A stretch of 64,000 nucleotides of DNA from a bacterium (GTDB lineage Bacteria; Patescibacteria; CPR2; UBA1875; JAJYID01), in assembly GCA_030647205.1 (NCBI GenBank), contig JAUSJO010000003.1, positions 16,665 to 80,664 on the forward strand, in the 5' to 3' direction. Below, piece by piece: positions 6,747-13,866 of this stretch. A model generated the notes under the pieces. It was not told the origin of the DNA. It made no database searches and saw nothing but the letters and a program-made list of their open reading frames with translations. Position numbers and translations under genes: made by a program. Numbering within the stretch: position 1 is the first letter of the stretch; every line of letters starts with the position of its first letter.

Positions 6747-8069
6747 TTATTTCTTACGTTTAATTTCTTTAACCCCACCCATGTATTTCTGTAAAACTTC
6801 CGGTATCTTCACGCTGCCATCTTTCTGCTGGTAGTTTTCTAGAATTGCAATGAAGATCCTCGGTGACGGTAGGGCTGTATTGTTAAGCATGTATGCGTGT
6901 TTCTTTTTACCATCTTTGTCAGTATATTTCACATTTAAACGTCTTGCTTGCCAGTCAAAGAAAATGCTGGCAGAACCGGTCTCGCCCCAACGCTCAAGTC
7001 CCGGAAGCCAAGCTTCTAAGTCATACTGCCTATATTTCCCTGCGCTCAAGTCTCCGGTACAAATAATTATTTGTCTGCATGGGAGTCCAAGCTCTTCATG
7101 CATCTCTTTGGAAATATCAATCATTTCTTCTTGGAGTTTCTCAGAAAGCTTAACATCGGCAGGAGCAATCACAACTTGCTCTACCTTCATGAACTCATGT
7201 ACTCTGTAGATTCCCTTTGTATCTTTTCCGTAACTGCCGATTTCACTGCGGTAGCACTGGCTATATCCACAGAGCTTAATGGGCAGCTGGTTTTCGTTTA
7301 GTGTTTCTCCTGAATAGTACGCAAGCAGTGATGGCTCGGCCGTACCAACCAAAAATTTCTTTTCTTTGCTTTTAGTCCCATCGGACTTTTTGTCTGGAGT
7401 TGCCACTTCGTATATTTCGTCTATTTCCGGGTTATAGTTAAGGCCTTTGAAATAACCGCTTCCAAAAAGAGCAAATTCTTTCACTAGTGTTGGTACGATC
7501 ATTGGAGCGTAGCCCTTCTGGATCATTTTATCAATGGCGTACATCATAAAACCCATCATTAGAGAAACGCCTTCATTTTTCACGTAGTAACCGCGGTATC
7601 CGGCAACTTTAGCTCCCCTTTCCACGTCTAAGATATCAAGATCACTGCCAATCTCAATATGTGTTTTTGGCTTGAAGTCAAACTGAGGAATATTCCCCCA
7701 CTTGGCGATCTCTTTATTGTCCTTATCATTTTTGCCGATAGGAGTGTCATCAGAGGGAATAATTGGGACTAGTACCATAAGGGCGTCAAACTGCCGTTTT
7801 AACTCTTTATAGTTTTGTTCAGCTTTAAAAAGTTTTTCTTTTATGTCTTTTCCTGATTTGAGGACTTCGTCACGTTCTTTTGCAGATGCCTTTTGGATTT
7901 TTCCGTTTAACTTATTTTTTTCGGCTTGAAGTTCTTCTACTTGTTGGAGAGCTTCCACTCTTTTTTTATCAATCTCCAGCAGCTTATTGATATCAAGATC
8001 AATCCCTTTATTTTTGGCTGTTTCTAGGAGTTTTTCTTTATTTTCGCGGATGTATTTTATATCTAACAT
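6747..8069 (-). CDS. serS: Seryl-tRNA synthetase
   Basis: 440 aa from the ATG at 8069, where the conserved N-terminus MLDIKYIRENKE begins; 16 in-frame codons further upstream overlap the promoter. Residues ~1-105 form the coiled-coil arm that contacts the long variable arm of tRNA-Ser (KRVEALQQVEELQAEKNKL). The class II catalytic core follows: motif 2 with QCYRSEIGSYGKDTKG and motif 3 with NNTALPSPR. It charges tRNA-Ser with serine, and tRNA-Sec if present. The -10 box ends seven bases before the ATG, so its mRNA may be leaderless. Confidence 0.96.
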   Translation of the reverse strand: MLDIKYIRENKEKLLETAKNKGIDLDINKLLEIDKKRVEALQQVEELQAEKNKLNGKIQKASAKERDEVLKSGKDIKEKLFKAEQNYKELKRQFDALMVLVPIIPSDDTPIGKNDKDNKEIAKWGNIPQFDFKPKTHIEIGSDLDILDVERGAKVAGYRGYYVKNEGVSLMMGFMMYAIDKMIQKGYAPMIVPTLVKEFALFGSGYFKGLNYNPEIDEIYEVATPDKKSDGTKSKEKKFLVGTAEPSLLAYYSGETLNENQLPIKLCGYSQCYRSEIGSYGKDTKGIYRVHEFMKVEQVVIAPADVKLSEKLQEEMIDISKEMHEELGLPCRQIIICTGDLSAGKYRQYDLEAWLPGLERWGETGSASIFFDWQARRLNVKYTDKDGKKKHAYMLNNTALPSPRIFIAILENYQQKDGSVKIPEVLQKYMGGVKEIKRKK

Positions 8070-8076
8070 AGAAGAA

Positions 8077-8105
8077 ATTATAGTATATTTAACCTGTAAA
8101 TACAA
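8077..8105 (-). promoter_or_regulatory. serS promoter, apparently giving a leaderless mRNA
   Basis: -35 TTGTAT (8100-8105), 17-bp spacer, -10 TATAAT (8077-8082), then TTCTTCT and the ATG. There is no room for a ribosome site between start point and ATG. Confidence 0.6.
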
Positions 8106-8106
8106 T

Positions 8107-8240
8107 GAAGACGGCACTTGCGCCGTCTTCTTGCCTCGAGAGATGATTGCTAGGAAGCCTTGTTGTAGGCTCCCTTGAACCCCAGACTCGCCCTCCAGGG
8201 ACGTTGGGACGTGTACCCTCTCCTTGCTGGAGTCAAGTCT
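8107..8240 (-). other. Hairpin cluster upstream of serS, possible small RNA
   Basis: This is the structured part of the 328-bp gene-free gap 8070-8397. On the minus strand, pairings include GACTC/GAGTC, AGGGAGCCT/AGGCTTCCT, tandem GGGACGT units and a final GAAGACGG/CCGTCTTC stem (8107-8130). A TATATT box lies at 8241-8246 but its -35 is poor. The hallmarks of a T-box leader are absent. It may be a ~130-nt RNA ending at the last hairpin, just before the serS promoter. Confidence 0.35.
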
Positions 8241-8324
8241 AATATAGGCTTAATCCGCTAAAATTTCATTGGCTAAAATACCTAACAAAAACGCTTAATT
8301 TTTGGCAATTTATAGTTGATTTTA

Positions 8325-8363
8325 TATAGAAAAAAGTAAGGGGCGGCTCTTAAAGAGCCGCCC
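8325..8363 (-). terminator. Terminator of the 81-aa membrane protein gene
   Basis: Perfect 11-bp stem GGGCGGCTCTT/AAGAGCCGCCC (8341-8363) followed on the minus strand by TTACTTTTTT. A second hairpin (AGGGAA/TTCCCT, about 8372-8396) lies between the stop codon and this stem. Confidence 0.8.
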
Positions 8364-8397
8364 GATGTCGGGTTCCCTACCTGCACGGAGGGAATCT

Positions 8398-8643
8398 TTA
8401 TTGCATAATTGGTTGAGTGTGGGGCGATTTCTTCCAACGTTCCGTGTGGCGACCTTCTACGAGAAAAAATAAAATGCTGACTCCCATAAACATAAAACCA
8501 TCCAGGAAAAGCTGTGATGAGATGAATCTAGGTACAAAGGGAGTTCCTTGAATGCCCAAAAACCACCAAGTTCCTACGACACCAAGGATGATGCCAACTA
8601 TAAACATTGGAATCTCCCATTTTCTGATTAGGAACCTAATCAT
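8398..8643 (-). CDS. Small two-helix membrane protein (81 aa)
   Basis: ATG at 8643 with AGGAG eight bases upstream. Two hydrophobic segments, ~residues 13-30 (MFIVGIILGVVGTWWFLG) and ~47-62 (GFMFMGVSILFFLV), are joined by a short loop containing Pro and Phe. N- and C-terminal tails are basic, so both ends are probably cytoplasmic. It forms its own unit with a consensus promoter at 8713-8741 and a strong terminator at 8325-8363. The leader RNA contains a terminator-like hairpin (8682-8704), so expression may be attenuated. No family is recognised. Confidence 0.6.
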   Translation of the reverse strand: MIRFLIRKWEIPMFIVGIILGVVGTWWFLGIQGTPFVPRFISSQLFLDGFMFMGVSILFFLVEGRHTERWKKSPHTQPIMQ

Positions 8644-8681
8644 ATAATCATCTCCTTATGTACAAGGTGCGCTTTTTAAAA

Positions 8682-8704
8682 TAAAAAACGAAGGCAAACC
8701 CTCG
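8682..8704 (-). terminator. Hairpin with T-run between lysS and the 81-aa gene
   Basis: CGAGGG/CCTTCG stem with one mismatch (8689-8704), then TTTTTTAT on the minus strand. It can end lysS transcripts, but it also lies downstream of the promoter at 8713-8741, so it sits in the leader of the 81-aa gene. Confidence 0.5.
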
Positions 8705-8712
8705 ACAAACTA

Positions 8713-8741
8713 ATTATAGGTTAACGTAATAATTAGTTCAA
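8713..8741 (-). promoter_or_regulatory. Promoter of the 81-aa gene
   Basis: -35 TTGAAC (8736-8741), 17-bp spacer, -10 TATAAT (8713-8718). Confidence 0.7.
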
Positions 8742-8756
8742 CCTAAAAGTTTTGGT

Positions 8757-10214
8757 CTATTTTTCGGGCTTCATTATTGGGAAAGTGATAATTTCGCGCA
8801 TTACAGCAGAGTCTGTGAGTAACATTGATAATCTCTCAATCCCAATCCCGTTTCCGGCGATTGGCGGCATGCCGTATTCCATAGCTTCGACAAAGTGGTC
8901 GTCAGCTCGCATCGCTTCTTCATCGCCTTTGCTTGAAAGTCTTTTTTGTTCGTCAAATCTCTCTCTTTGATCCTGTGGGTTATTTAGTTCAGAGTATCCC
9001 TTGCAAAGCTCTTCTCCCCATACCAGAAGTTGTAACTGTTGGACTTTATCAGTACTTTCGGTAGACCTTTTTGCTAAAGGAGAAACATCTATTGGGTGGT
9101 CAATAAGGAAAGTTGGCTGAACAAGATTTGGTCTTGCAACTTCTTTGTAGTAGTCATCGATCAGCTTTCCTCTGCCTGCTTTAGGGTCGACTTTGAATTT
9201 TCTTTTTGTAAGCTCCTTGGCAAACTCGTCTCTGGTCGGATATTTATCAATATCAATTTTTGCATACTTTTGCATCACTTCTCTAAAAGTTACAACCGGA
9301 TATGGTGGTTTGAAGTTTAGTTTTTGTCCTTGATAGGTGATTTCATAGCTCCCGCATATTTCTTTTACGAGAGAAGAAATCATTTTTTCGGTAATTTTCA
9401 TCTGATCTTTATAGTCGGCATATGCCCAGTAAAACTCGCAGTTTGTAAACTCAGGATTGTGTGCCTTATCAACACCTTCATTACGAAAACCCTGACCGAT
9501 TTCAAATGTCTTTTCAAACCCGCCGATCATCATCATTTTTTGCCAGAGTTCGCCGATACAAATGCGCATATATACATCCATATTATAGGCGTTCAGATGC
9601 GTTTTAAACGGCTTTGCAACCGCACCGGAAGGAGTAAGCTCTAGATATGGTGTAAAGACTTCTTGGAATCCCTCAGCTTTTAGAAAGTTTCGCATAAAAT
9701 CAATAATTTTAGATTTAGTGATTATTTTATTCCTAGACTCTTCATTTGTGAGAAAGTCCAAATACCTTTTTCTATATCTTGTCTCGACATCTTTAAGCCC
9801 GTGCCATTTTTCAGGAAGCGGTTTCATGGCTTTTGAGAGGAATTTCCAGTCTGTAACTTCTATAGATTCTTCCCCGGCCTTAGTTTTGAAAACCTTTCCA
9901 GTCATCTGGATGAAGTCGCCCATGTCGACACATTTAAGCAGATCATAGTTTTTGGGTAAATTATCAAATCTAAAGAAGCCTTGGGCTTGCCCTGAAACAT
10001 CCTGAATATTAGCAAAGAGAATTTTGCCGTGTCCGCGTTTTGTCATAACCCGGCCGACTACTGTGACCTTTTTCCCTTCAAGTTTTTTATAGTCATCTTT
10101 TACCTCATTACAAAAGTTAGTCCTCTCGCCTTTTGCCGGGTAAGGATCGACTCCCGCATCAACTAGCTTTTTCAGATTTTCTTTTCGTTGGTTTATAAAA
10201 ATGTCTTCTGCCAT
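8757..10214 (-). CDS. lysS: Lysyl-tRNA synthetase, class II
   Basis: 485 aa, normal for the class II enzyme. An N-terminal OB-fold anticodon domain (~residues 45-140, VTVVGRVMTKRGHGKILFANI) precedes the catalytic core. Motif 2 is seen in FRNEGVDKAHNPEFTNCEFY and motif 3 in GNGIGIERLSMLL. It attaches lysine to tRNA-Lys. The start has an AGGAG site eight bases upstream and a promoter at 10238-10266 that overlaps the greA terminator, so lysS is transcribed on its own, immediately after greA. Confidence 0.96.
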   Translation of the reverse strand: MAEDIFINQRKENLKKLVDAGVDPYPAKGERTNFCNEVKDDYKKLEGKKVTVVGRVMTKRGHGKILFANIQDVSGQAQGFFRFDNLPKNYDLLKCVDMGDFIQMTGKVFKTKAGEESIEVTDWKFLSKAMKPLPEKWHGLKDVETRYRKRYLDFLTNEESRNKIITKSKIIDFMRNFLKAEGFQEVFTPYLELTPSGAVAKPFKTHLNAYNMDVYMRICIGELWQKMMMIGGFEKTFEIGQGFRNEGVDKAHNPEFTNCEFYWAYADYKDQMKITEKMISSLVKEICGSYEITYQGQKLNFKPPYPVVTFREVMQKYAKIDIDKYPTRDEFAKELTKRKFKVDPKAGRGKLIDDYYKEVARPNLVQPTFLIDHPIDVSPLAKRSTESTDKVQQLQLLVWGEELCKGYSELNNPQDQRERFDEQKRLSSKGDEEAMRADDHFVEAMEYGMPPIAGNGIGIERLSMLLTDSAVMREIITFPIMKPEK

Positions 10215-10237
10215 AAGTTTTTCTCCTAACTTTTCAA

Positions 10238-10266
10238 ATTATAGTTTAAGTAGCTATAAAAAGCAA
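10238..10266 (-). promoter_or_regulatory. lysS promoter
   Basis: -35 TTGCTT (10261-10266), 17-bp spacer, -10 TATAAT (10238-10243). The -35 is embedded in the foot of the greA terminator stem. Confidence 0.6.
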
Positions 10267-10301
10267 AAAGTCTCCCGTTCTTTTGGGAGACTTTTTGCTT
10301 A
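10262..10301. terminator. greA terminator, symmetrical
   Basis: Long stem AGCAAAAAGTCTCCC (10262-10276) with GGGAGACTTTTTGCTT (10285-10300). A-run and T-run flank the GC core, so it can work in both directions. Confidence 0.85.
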
Positions 10302-10315
10302 AAGTTGAATCGAAT

Positions 10316-10783
10316 TTATTTTATGTCTTTAATCTTGTACTTCATTTCTCCTGCCGGAACCTTTACGCTTACTTCCTCGCCTTTTTTCTTACCTAAAAGT
10401 GCCTCACCTATGGGAGACTCATTTGAAATAAGACCCTGTTCAGGATCTGCTTCGTATGATCCGACTATTCTAAACTTTGCTTCGCCGCCTTCAAGAGCAA
10501 CAACTACGGTGTGGCCGACACAAACTTGGTCGGTTGTTTTGCAAGCAATATCTTCTATAATCTTTGCGTTCTTTAAAATATGCTCTACTTCAGAAATTCG
10601 TCCTTCCATGAAAGCTTGTTCATTTTTTGCATCATCATATTCGCTGTTTTCAGATAAATCACCAAACTCTTTGGCTGTTTTTATCCTTGTTGCAACTTCT
10701 CTTTTTTTCGTTGTCTTTAGTTCATTCATTTCCTCTTGTAGCTTTTTTAAGCCTTCTTTCGAGAGGTATATTTCCTTGTCCAT
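10316..10783 (-). CDS. greA: Transcription elongation factor GreA
   Basis: 155 aa, full length. The N-terminal coiled coil (~residues 1-75) ends in the tip region where the paired acidic residues act in RNA polymerase, seen as SENSEYDDAKNEQAFMEGRI. The C-terminal FKBP-like domain follows (VVALEGGEAKFRIVGS, ISNESPIGEALLGKKKGE). It rescues backtracked polymerase by stimulating transcript cleavage. ATG with AGGAG six bases upstream; consensus promoter at 10892-10920. Confidence 0.95.
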   Translation of the reverse strand: MDKEIYLSKEGLKKLQEEMNELKTTKKREVATRIKTAKEFGDLSENSEYDDAKNEQAFMEGRISEVEHILKNAKIIEDIACKTTDQVCVGHTVVVALEGGEAKFRIVGSYEADPEQGLISNESPIGEALLGKKKGEEVSVKVPAGEMKYKIKDIK

Positions 10784-10891
10784 GTCTATCTCCTTTCATA
10801 TTTTCCAGGCGAATTTAGAGTGAAAAAAATAAGCCCTTTGGGGGTTTAGATACTAATTTAAAACATTACTGTATGTGTAATATGTTGTAAG

Positions 10892-10920
10892 AGTATAGTT
10901 GATACCCATACCCGTGTCAA
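10892..10920 (-). promoter_or_regulatory. greA promoter
   Basis: -35 TTGACA (10915-10920), 17-bp spacer, -10 TATACT (10892-10897). The leader is about 100 nt and contains a CCCCCAAAGGG segment followed by a T-run, possibly a weak attenuator or the glyS end. Confidence 0.7.
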
Positions 10921-10927
10921 TATTTTT

Positions 10928-12313
10928 CTAAAGGCTTTTTCCGAAAAATTCCTTCAAATCAGTGGTTTTTATTCTTTCCTGCTTCATTGTATCCCGGTCT
11001 CTCACGGTAACGGCCTTGTCACTCAAAGTGTCAAAGTCTATTGTCACGCAATACGGTGTTCCGATCTCATCCTGTCTTCTGTAGCGTTTCCCGATATTTC
11101 CATTATCGTCGAACTCGCACATATAATCCTCTTTTAGCGTATCGAAGATTTCATGGGCTTTCTCCACAAGCTCCGGTTTATTTTTTAAAAGCGGAAATAC
11201 GGCGATTTTAACCGGTGCGAGATTCTTCGGAAATTTCATCACAACGCGGGTTTCGTCTCCTACTTTTTCTTCTGTATAGGCCTCAGTTAGTACTGCAAGT
11301 ACTGTTCGTCCGATCCCAACTGAAGACTCAATGATATGGGGTATGAATTTTTCATTAGTCTTTGGGTTGGTATATGAAAGATCCTTCCCGGAAAATTTGG
11401 AATGTTGGGTGAGGTCATAGTCTCCTCTAGCATGTACGCCCTCTAGTTCGCTGAAACCAAACGGAAAGTTGTACTCTATGTCGTATGCGGCCTTAGCATA
11501 AAATACTAACTTTTCATGTTTGTGCCACTTTAGATTTTTCTCACTTAATCCTAGCTTTAAATAGTAGTTCCATCTGGCTTTTCTTAGTTCTTCGTACTCC
11601 TTCATCTCGTCATCGGGAGAAGTGAAGTATTGCATCTCCATTTGTTCAAACTCTCGCGTTCGAAAAATGAATTGTCTTGCCGTTATTTCGTTTCGAAAAG
11701 CCTTACCAATCTGGGCTATCCCAAAAGGCAACTTTACGCGAACGCTATCAACAACATTTTTGAAGTTTACATAAATCCCTTGGCAGGTTTCGCCTCGCAG
11801 ATATACCGGCGGTTCCTTCGGATCTTCTGTAATGTTTCCGAGATTAGATTTAACAAGCAGATTGAACTTTTTGCCCTTTGTAAAACTTTTCTTTCCGCAG
11901 ATTGGGCAAACAATCTTATCAATATTTTTATCAAAGACTTTGTTTATCTCTTCTTCGGTCATTTTCTCGTCAGCAGTAACCCCTATTTCTTCAAGCAGGT
12001 GGTCGATGCGAAGTCTTGCGTGGCAACTTTTGCACTCCGTAAGCGGGTCTGAAAAACCGGCGACGTGGCCTGAAGCTTCCCAAATCTTTGGGTTCATGAA
12101 AATAGCGCTGTCGAGACCCACTATGTCTTCTCTCAGCTGAACCATTTCTTTCCACCACTCCTTTTTGACCGCGTTTTCAAGTTCTACACCATATGGTCCG
12201 TAGTCGTAAACAGCCTGAAAACCGCCATATATTTCGGATGATGGATATACAAAACCGCGCCTTTTGCAAAGCGATACTATTTTTTCCATTTTGTCGTTAT
12301 TTTTATCTGTCAT
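10928..12313 (-). CDS. glyS: Glycyl-tRNA synthetase, alpha2 (single-chain) type
   Basis: 461 aa. This is the homodimeric eukaryote/archaea-like GlyRS found in Gram-positives and candidate phyla, not the alpha2beta2 form. Class II motifs: a variant RGETCQGIYVNF (usually ETAQG), motif 2 FRNEITARQFIFRTREFEQ and motif 3 SSVGIGRTVLAVL. An inserted zinc-ribbon region is suggested by CKSC near residue 93 and CPIC near 137. A C-terminal anticodon-binding domain (APVKIAVFPLLKNK...) completes the enzyme. Its start overlaps the stop of the 78-aa gene by 4 nt, so the two are translationally coupled. Confidence 0.95.
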   Translation of the reverse strand: MTDKNNDKMEKIVSLCKRRGFVYPSSEIYGGFQAVYDYGPYGVELENAVKKEWWKEMVQLREDIVGLDSAIFMNPKIWEASGHVAGFSDPLTECKSCHARLRIDHLLEEIGVTADEKMTEEEINKVFDKNIDKIVCPICGKKSFTKGKKFNLLVKSNLGNITEDPKEPPVYLRGETCQGIYVNFKNVVDSVRVKLPFGIAQIGKAFRNEITARQFIFRTREFEQMEMQYFTSPDDEMKEYEELRKARWNYYLKLGLSEKNLKWHKHEKLVFYAKAAYDIEYNFPFGFSELEGVHARGDYDLTQHSKFSGKDLSYTNPKTNEKFIPHIIESSVGIGRTVLAVLTEAYTEEKVGDETRVVMKFPKNLAPVKIAVFPLLKNKPELVEKAHEIFDTLKEDYMCEFDDNGNIGKRYRRQDEIGTPYCVTIDFDTLSDKAVTVRDRDTMKQERIKTTDLKEFFGKSL

Positions 12314-12546
12314 AAACTCTCTAGCGTTTCATCGTAGTCAATGTCTGTTATCCGCCCCGCATCCTTTAGCCTCTGAAGGTCAAGGATGAAGTCCTGATAC
12401 ACTTTATTATACACGTTATTATCCTCGCCACTTAAAACTATCAGCACTTTTCTTGTGGTGACTATCCAGTCTTCGATCTCAGTATCTGTTATGGTTTCGC
12501 AATCGATATGTTCTACGTTTTCTTGCGATTCATTTTTCTTCGGCAT
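12310..12546 (-). CDS. Uncharacterised acidic protein (78 aa), upstream of glyS
   Basis: A small acidic protein with no recognised domain (DCETITDTEIEDW, then a helix RKVLIVLSGEDNNVYNKVYQ and an acidic C-terminus DYDETLESL). It has no membrane segment. It overlaps the glyS start by 4 nt (ATGA arrangement), implying coupled translation. The predicted start has no strong ribosome site. It could be a lineage-specific accessory of translation, but nothing in the sequence shows that. Confidence 0.55.
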   Translation of the reverse strand: MPKKNESQENVEHIDCETITDTEIEDWIVTTRKVLIVLSGEDNNVYNKVYQDFILDLQRLKDAGRITDIDYDETLESL

Positions 12547-12570
12547 GCAATAGATTTTACCGTTTATACA

Positions 12571-12685
12571 AGATTATTTCAATGGGTTAATGCTTGTTTT
12601 ATTAACTCGGGAGTAGCAGGCTCATTATTATAGATTCCGGATCAAGTCCGGAATGACAAGAAGGAAGTACGAGATTATTTCAATG
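12571..12685. repeat. Palindromic element, copy D, flanked by 14-bp direct repeats
   Basis: AGATTATTTCAATG occurs exactly at 12571-12584 and 12672-12685, the second copy covering the recO stop codon. Between them lies a partial dispersed element (GATTCCGGA...TCCGGAATGACA, about 12628-12651), the same right half as copy C. The arrangement looks like an insertion that duplicated the 3' end of recO. Confidence 0.65.
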
Positions 12686-13457
12686 CCTTAACATTTTTTA
12701 TGAATTTGGCGGACTTAAACTCTCTCTGATAAATAAAATTTAAATACCCGGTCACTAGGTTCAAAAGCTCTGCGGCGGTTTTGTCGTCAAGGACCACTTT
12801 TGAGTATTTATCGATATCATGGTTCTCTATGTATCTCAGAATTTTTATGGTGTTTTTTGAAAGCTCTACATTGATAATGTCTCCTGAGTTGCACCTTTCA
12901 CATAAAATACCGCCGGACTCAAGATTGAAAATATTTTTGCTTGCCTGGATTTCGGGGATTTCCTCGTGGCATTTCGAGCACGAAGTGAGTGACAGGCCAT
13001 AGCCAAAAAGGACGATTGTCTTGTATAGGTACTCATATGCAAGCTCTGGTTTTGCATTCTTGTTTATAAGCTCAAATATTTTAATAGTTTCTGCGAATAT
13101 GCTCTCGTTTGGCATGTCTGCCGGCAGGAGCTTGTTTAAAACCTCAGAGATCAAGAAAAGCTGGGATATATTTTTTAGATTACCCGCAGCTTTTTGAAAA
13201 TGATTTTTGCTTACGACAGACGTCACGATATCAAGATTTTTTCCTTTTGCCAGAAAAAAGTCCCCATAAGTAAAAAGCTCTGTTGAACCGGCTAGTTTGG
13301 ATGAAGACTTGCGGGCGCCCTTTACGACGGCGCGGACCTTGCCTTTTTCTAAAGTAAAGATTTCTATAATTCTATCTGTTTCAAAGAAGTTTTTTTTGCC
13401 AAGGACAATGCCCGTTACCTTATATGTTTTTGATGACAGTCTGGTCAACTTTTGCAC
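12675..13457 (-). CDS. recO: DNA repair protein RecO
   Basis: 260 aa, normal length. The N-terminal OB-fold reads YKVTGIVLGKKNFFETDRIIEIFT, typical of RecO. The helical middle follows, and the C-terminal zinc site is seen as CSKCHEEIPE...CERC (~residues 165-190). RecO anneals single strands and loads RecA with RecR (recR is at 38727). Its start overlaps the response regulator by 13 nt, so it is the third gene of a kinase-regulator-recO run, which is unusual company for recO. Confidence 0.93.
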   Translation of the reverse strand: MQKLTRLSSKTYKVTGIVLGKKNFFETDRIIEIFTLEKGKVRAVVKGARKSSSKLAGSTELFTYGDFFLAKGKNLDIVTSVVSKNHFQKAAGNLKNISQLFLISEVLNKLLPADMPNESIFAETIKIFELINKNAKPELAYEYLYKTIVLFGYGLSLTSCSKCHEEIPEIQASKNIFNLESGGILCERCNSGDIINVELSKNTIKILRYIENHDIDKYSKVVLDDKTAAELLNLVTGYLNFIYQREFKSAKFIKNVKALK

Positions 13458-13837
13458 TCAAGCTTTAAAACCTGCCTGACCCTTTTCACGACGTCATCAG
13501 GCGTGTGTTTAGTTTTAATTAGATAATCCTTAATCCCAAGAGCGAAGGAGAGCTCTGAGTCCATATCTATCTTTGACTCACCCAGGTTTGTAAGGAGTAT
13601 CACCGGGATGTTTCTGAGTTCACGATTCTTCTTCATTTCTTTTAGCATTTCAAGTCCGTTCATGTCCGGCATCAAAATATCAAGGATAATTATGTCGGGA
13701 GCGTTTCCTTCCAGTGTTTTTAGACCCTCTCTACCGGTAGAAGCTTTTTCAACCTTAAATCCATCCATCTCGAACTTTTCGCAGTACATTTCTTGCAGAA
13801 TATTGTCGTCCTCAACGATTAAGATACTTTGTTTCAT
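13445..13837 (-). CDS. Single-domain response regulator (CheY-like)
   Basis: 130 aa, receiver domain only. Acidic pocket E9-D10-D11, phospho-acceptor D53 in IIILDILMPDMNG, T83 in LLTN, and K108 in YLIK are all present, so phosphorylation should work. There is no output domain, so it must act by binding a partner. The histidine kinase gene ends 29 nt upstream on the same strand and is the obvious phosphodonor. Stops in TGA, overlapping recO. Confidence 0.9.
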   Translation of the reverse strand: MKQSILIVEDDNILQEMYCEKFEMDGFKVEKASTGREGLKTLEGNAPDIIILDILMPDMNGLEMLKEMKKNRELRNIPVILLTNLGESKIDMDSELSFALGIKDYLIKTKHTPDDVVKRVRQVLKLECKS

Positions 13838-13866
13838 TGTTTCATTCTCCTTCTTATTTGATTATT

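Noticed and set aside
8107..8240. T-box riboswitch for serS
   Set aside because: No T-box core sequence, no terminator/antiterminator pair ahead of the gene, and serS has its own promoter downstream of the element.
10305..10823. 172-aa plus-strand frame over greA
   Set aside because: Antisense shadow of a clearly conserved gene with its own signals.
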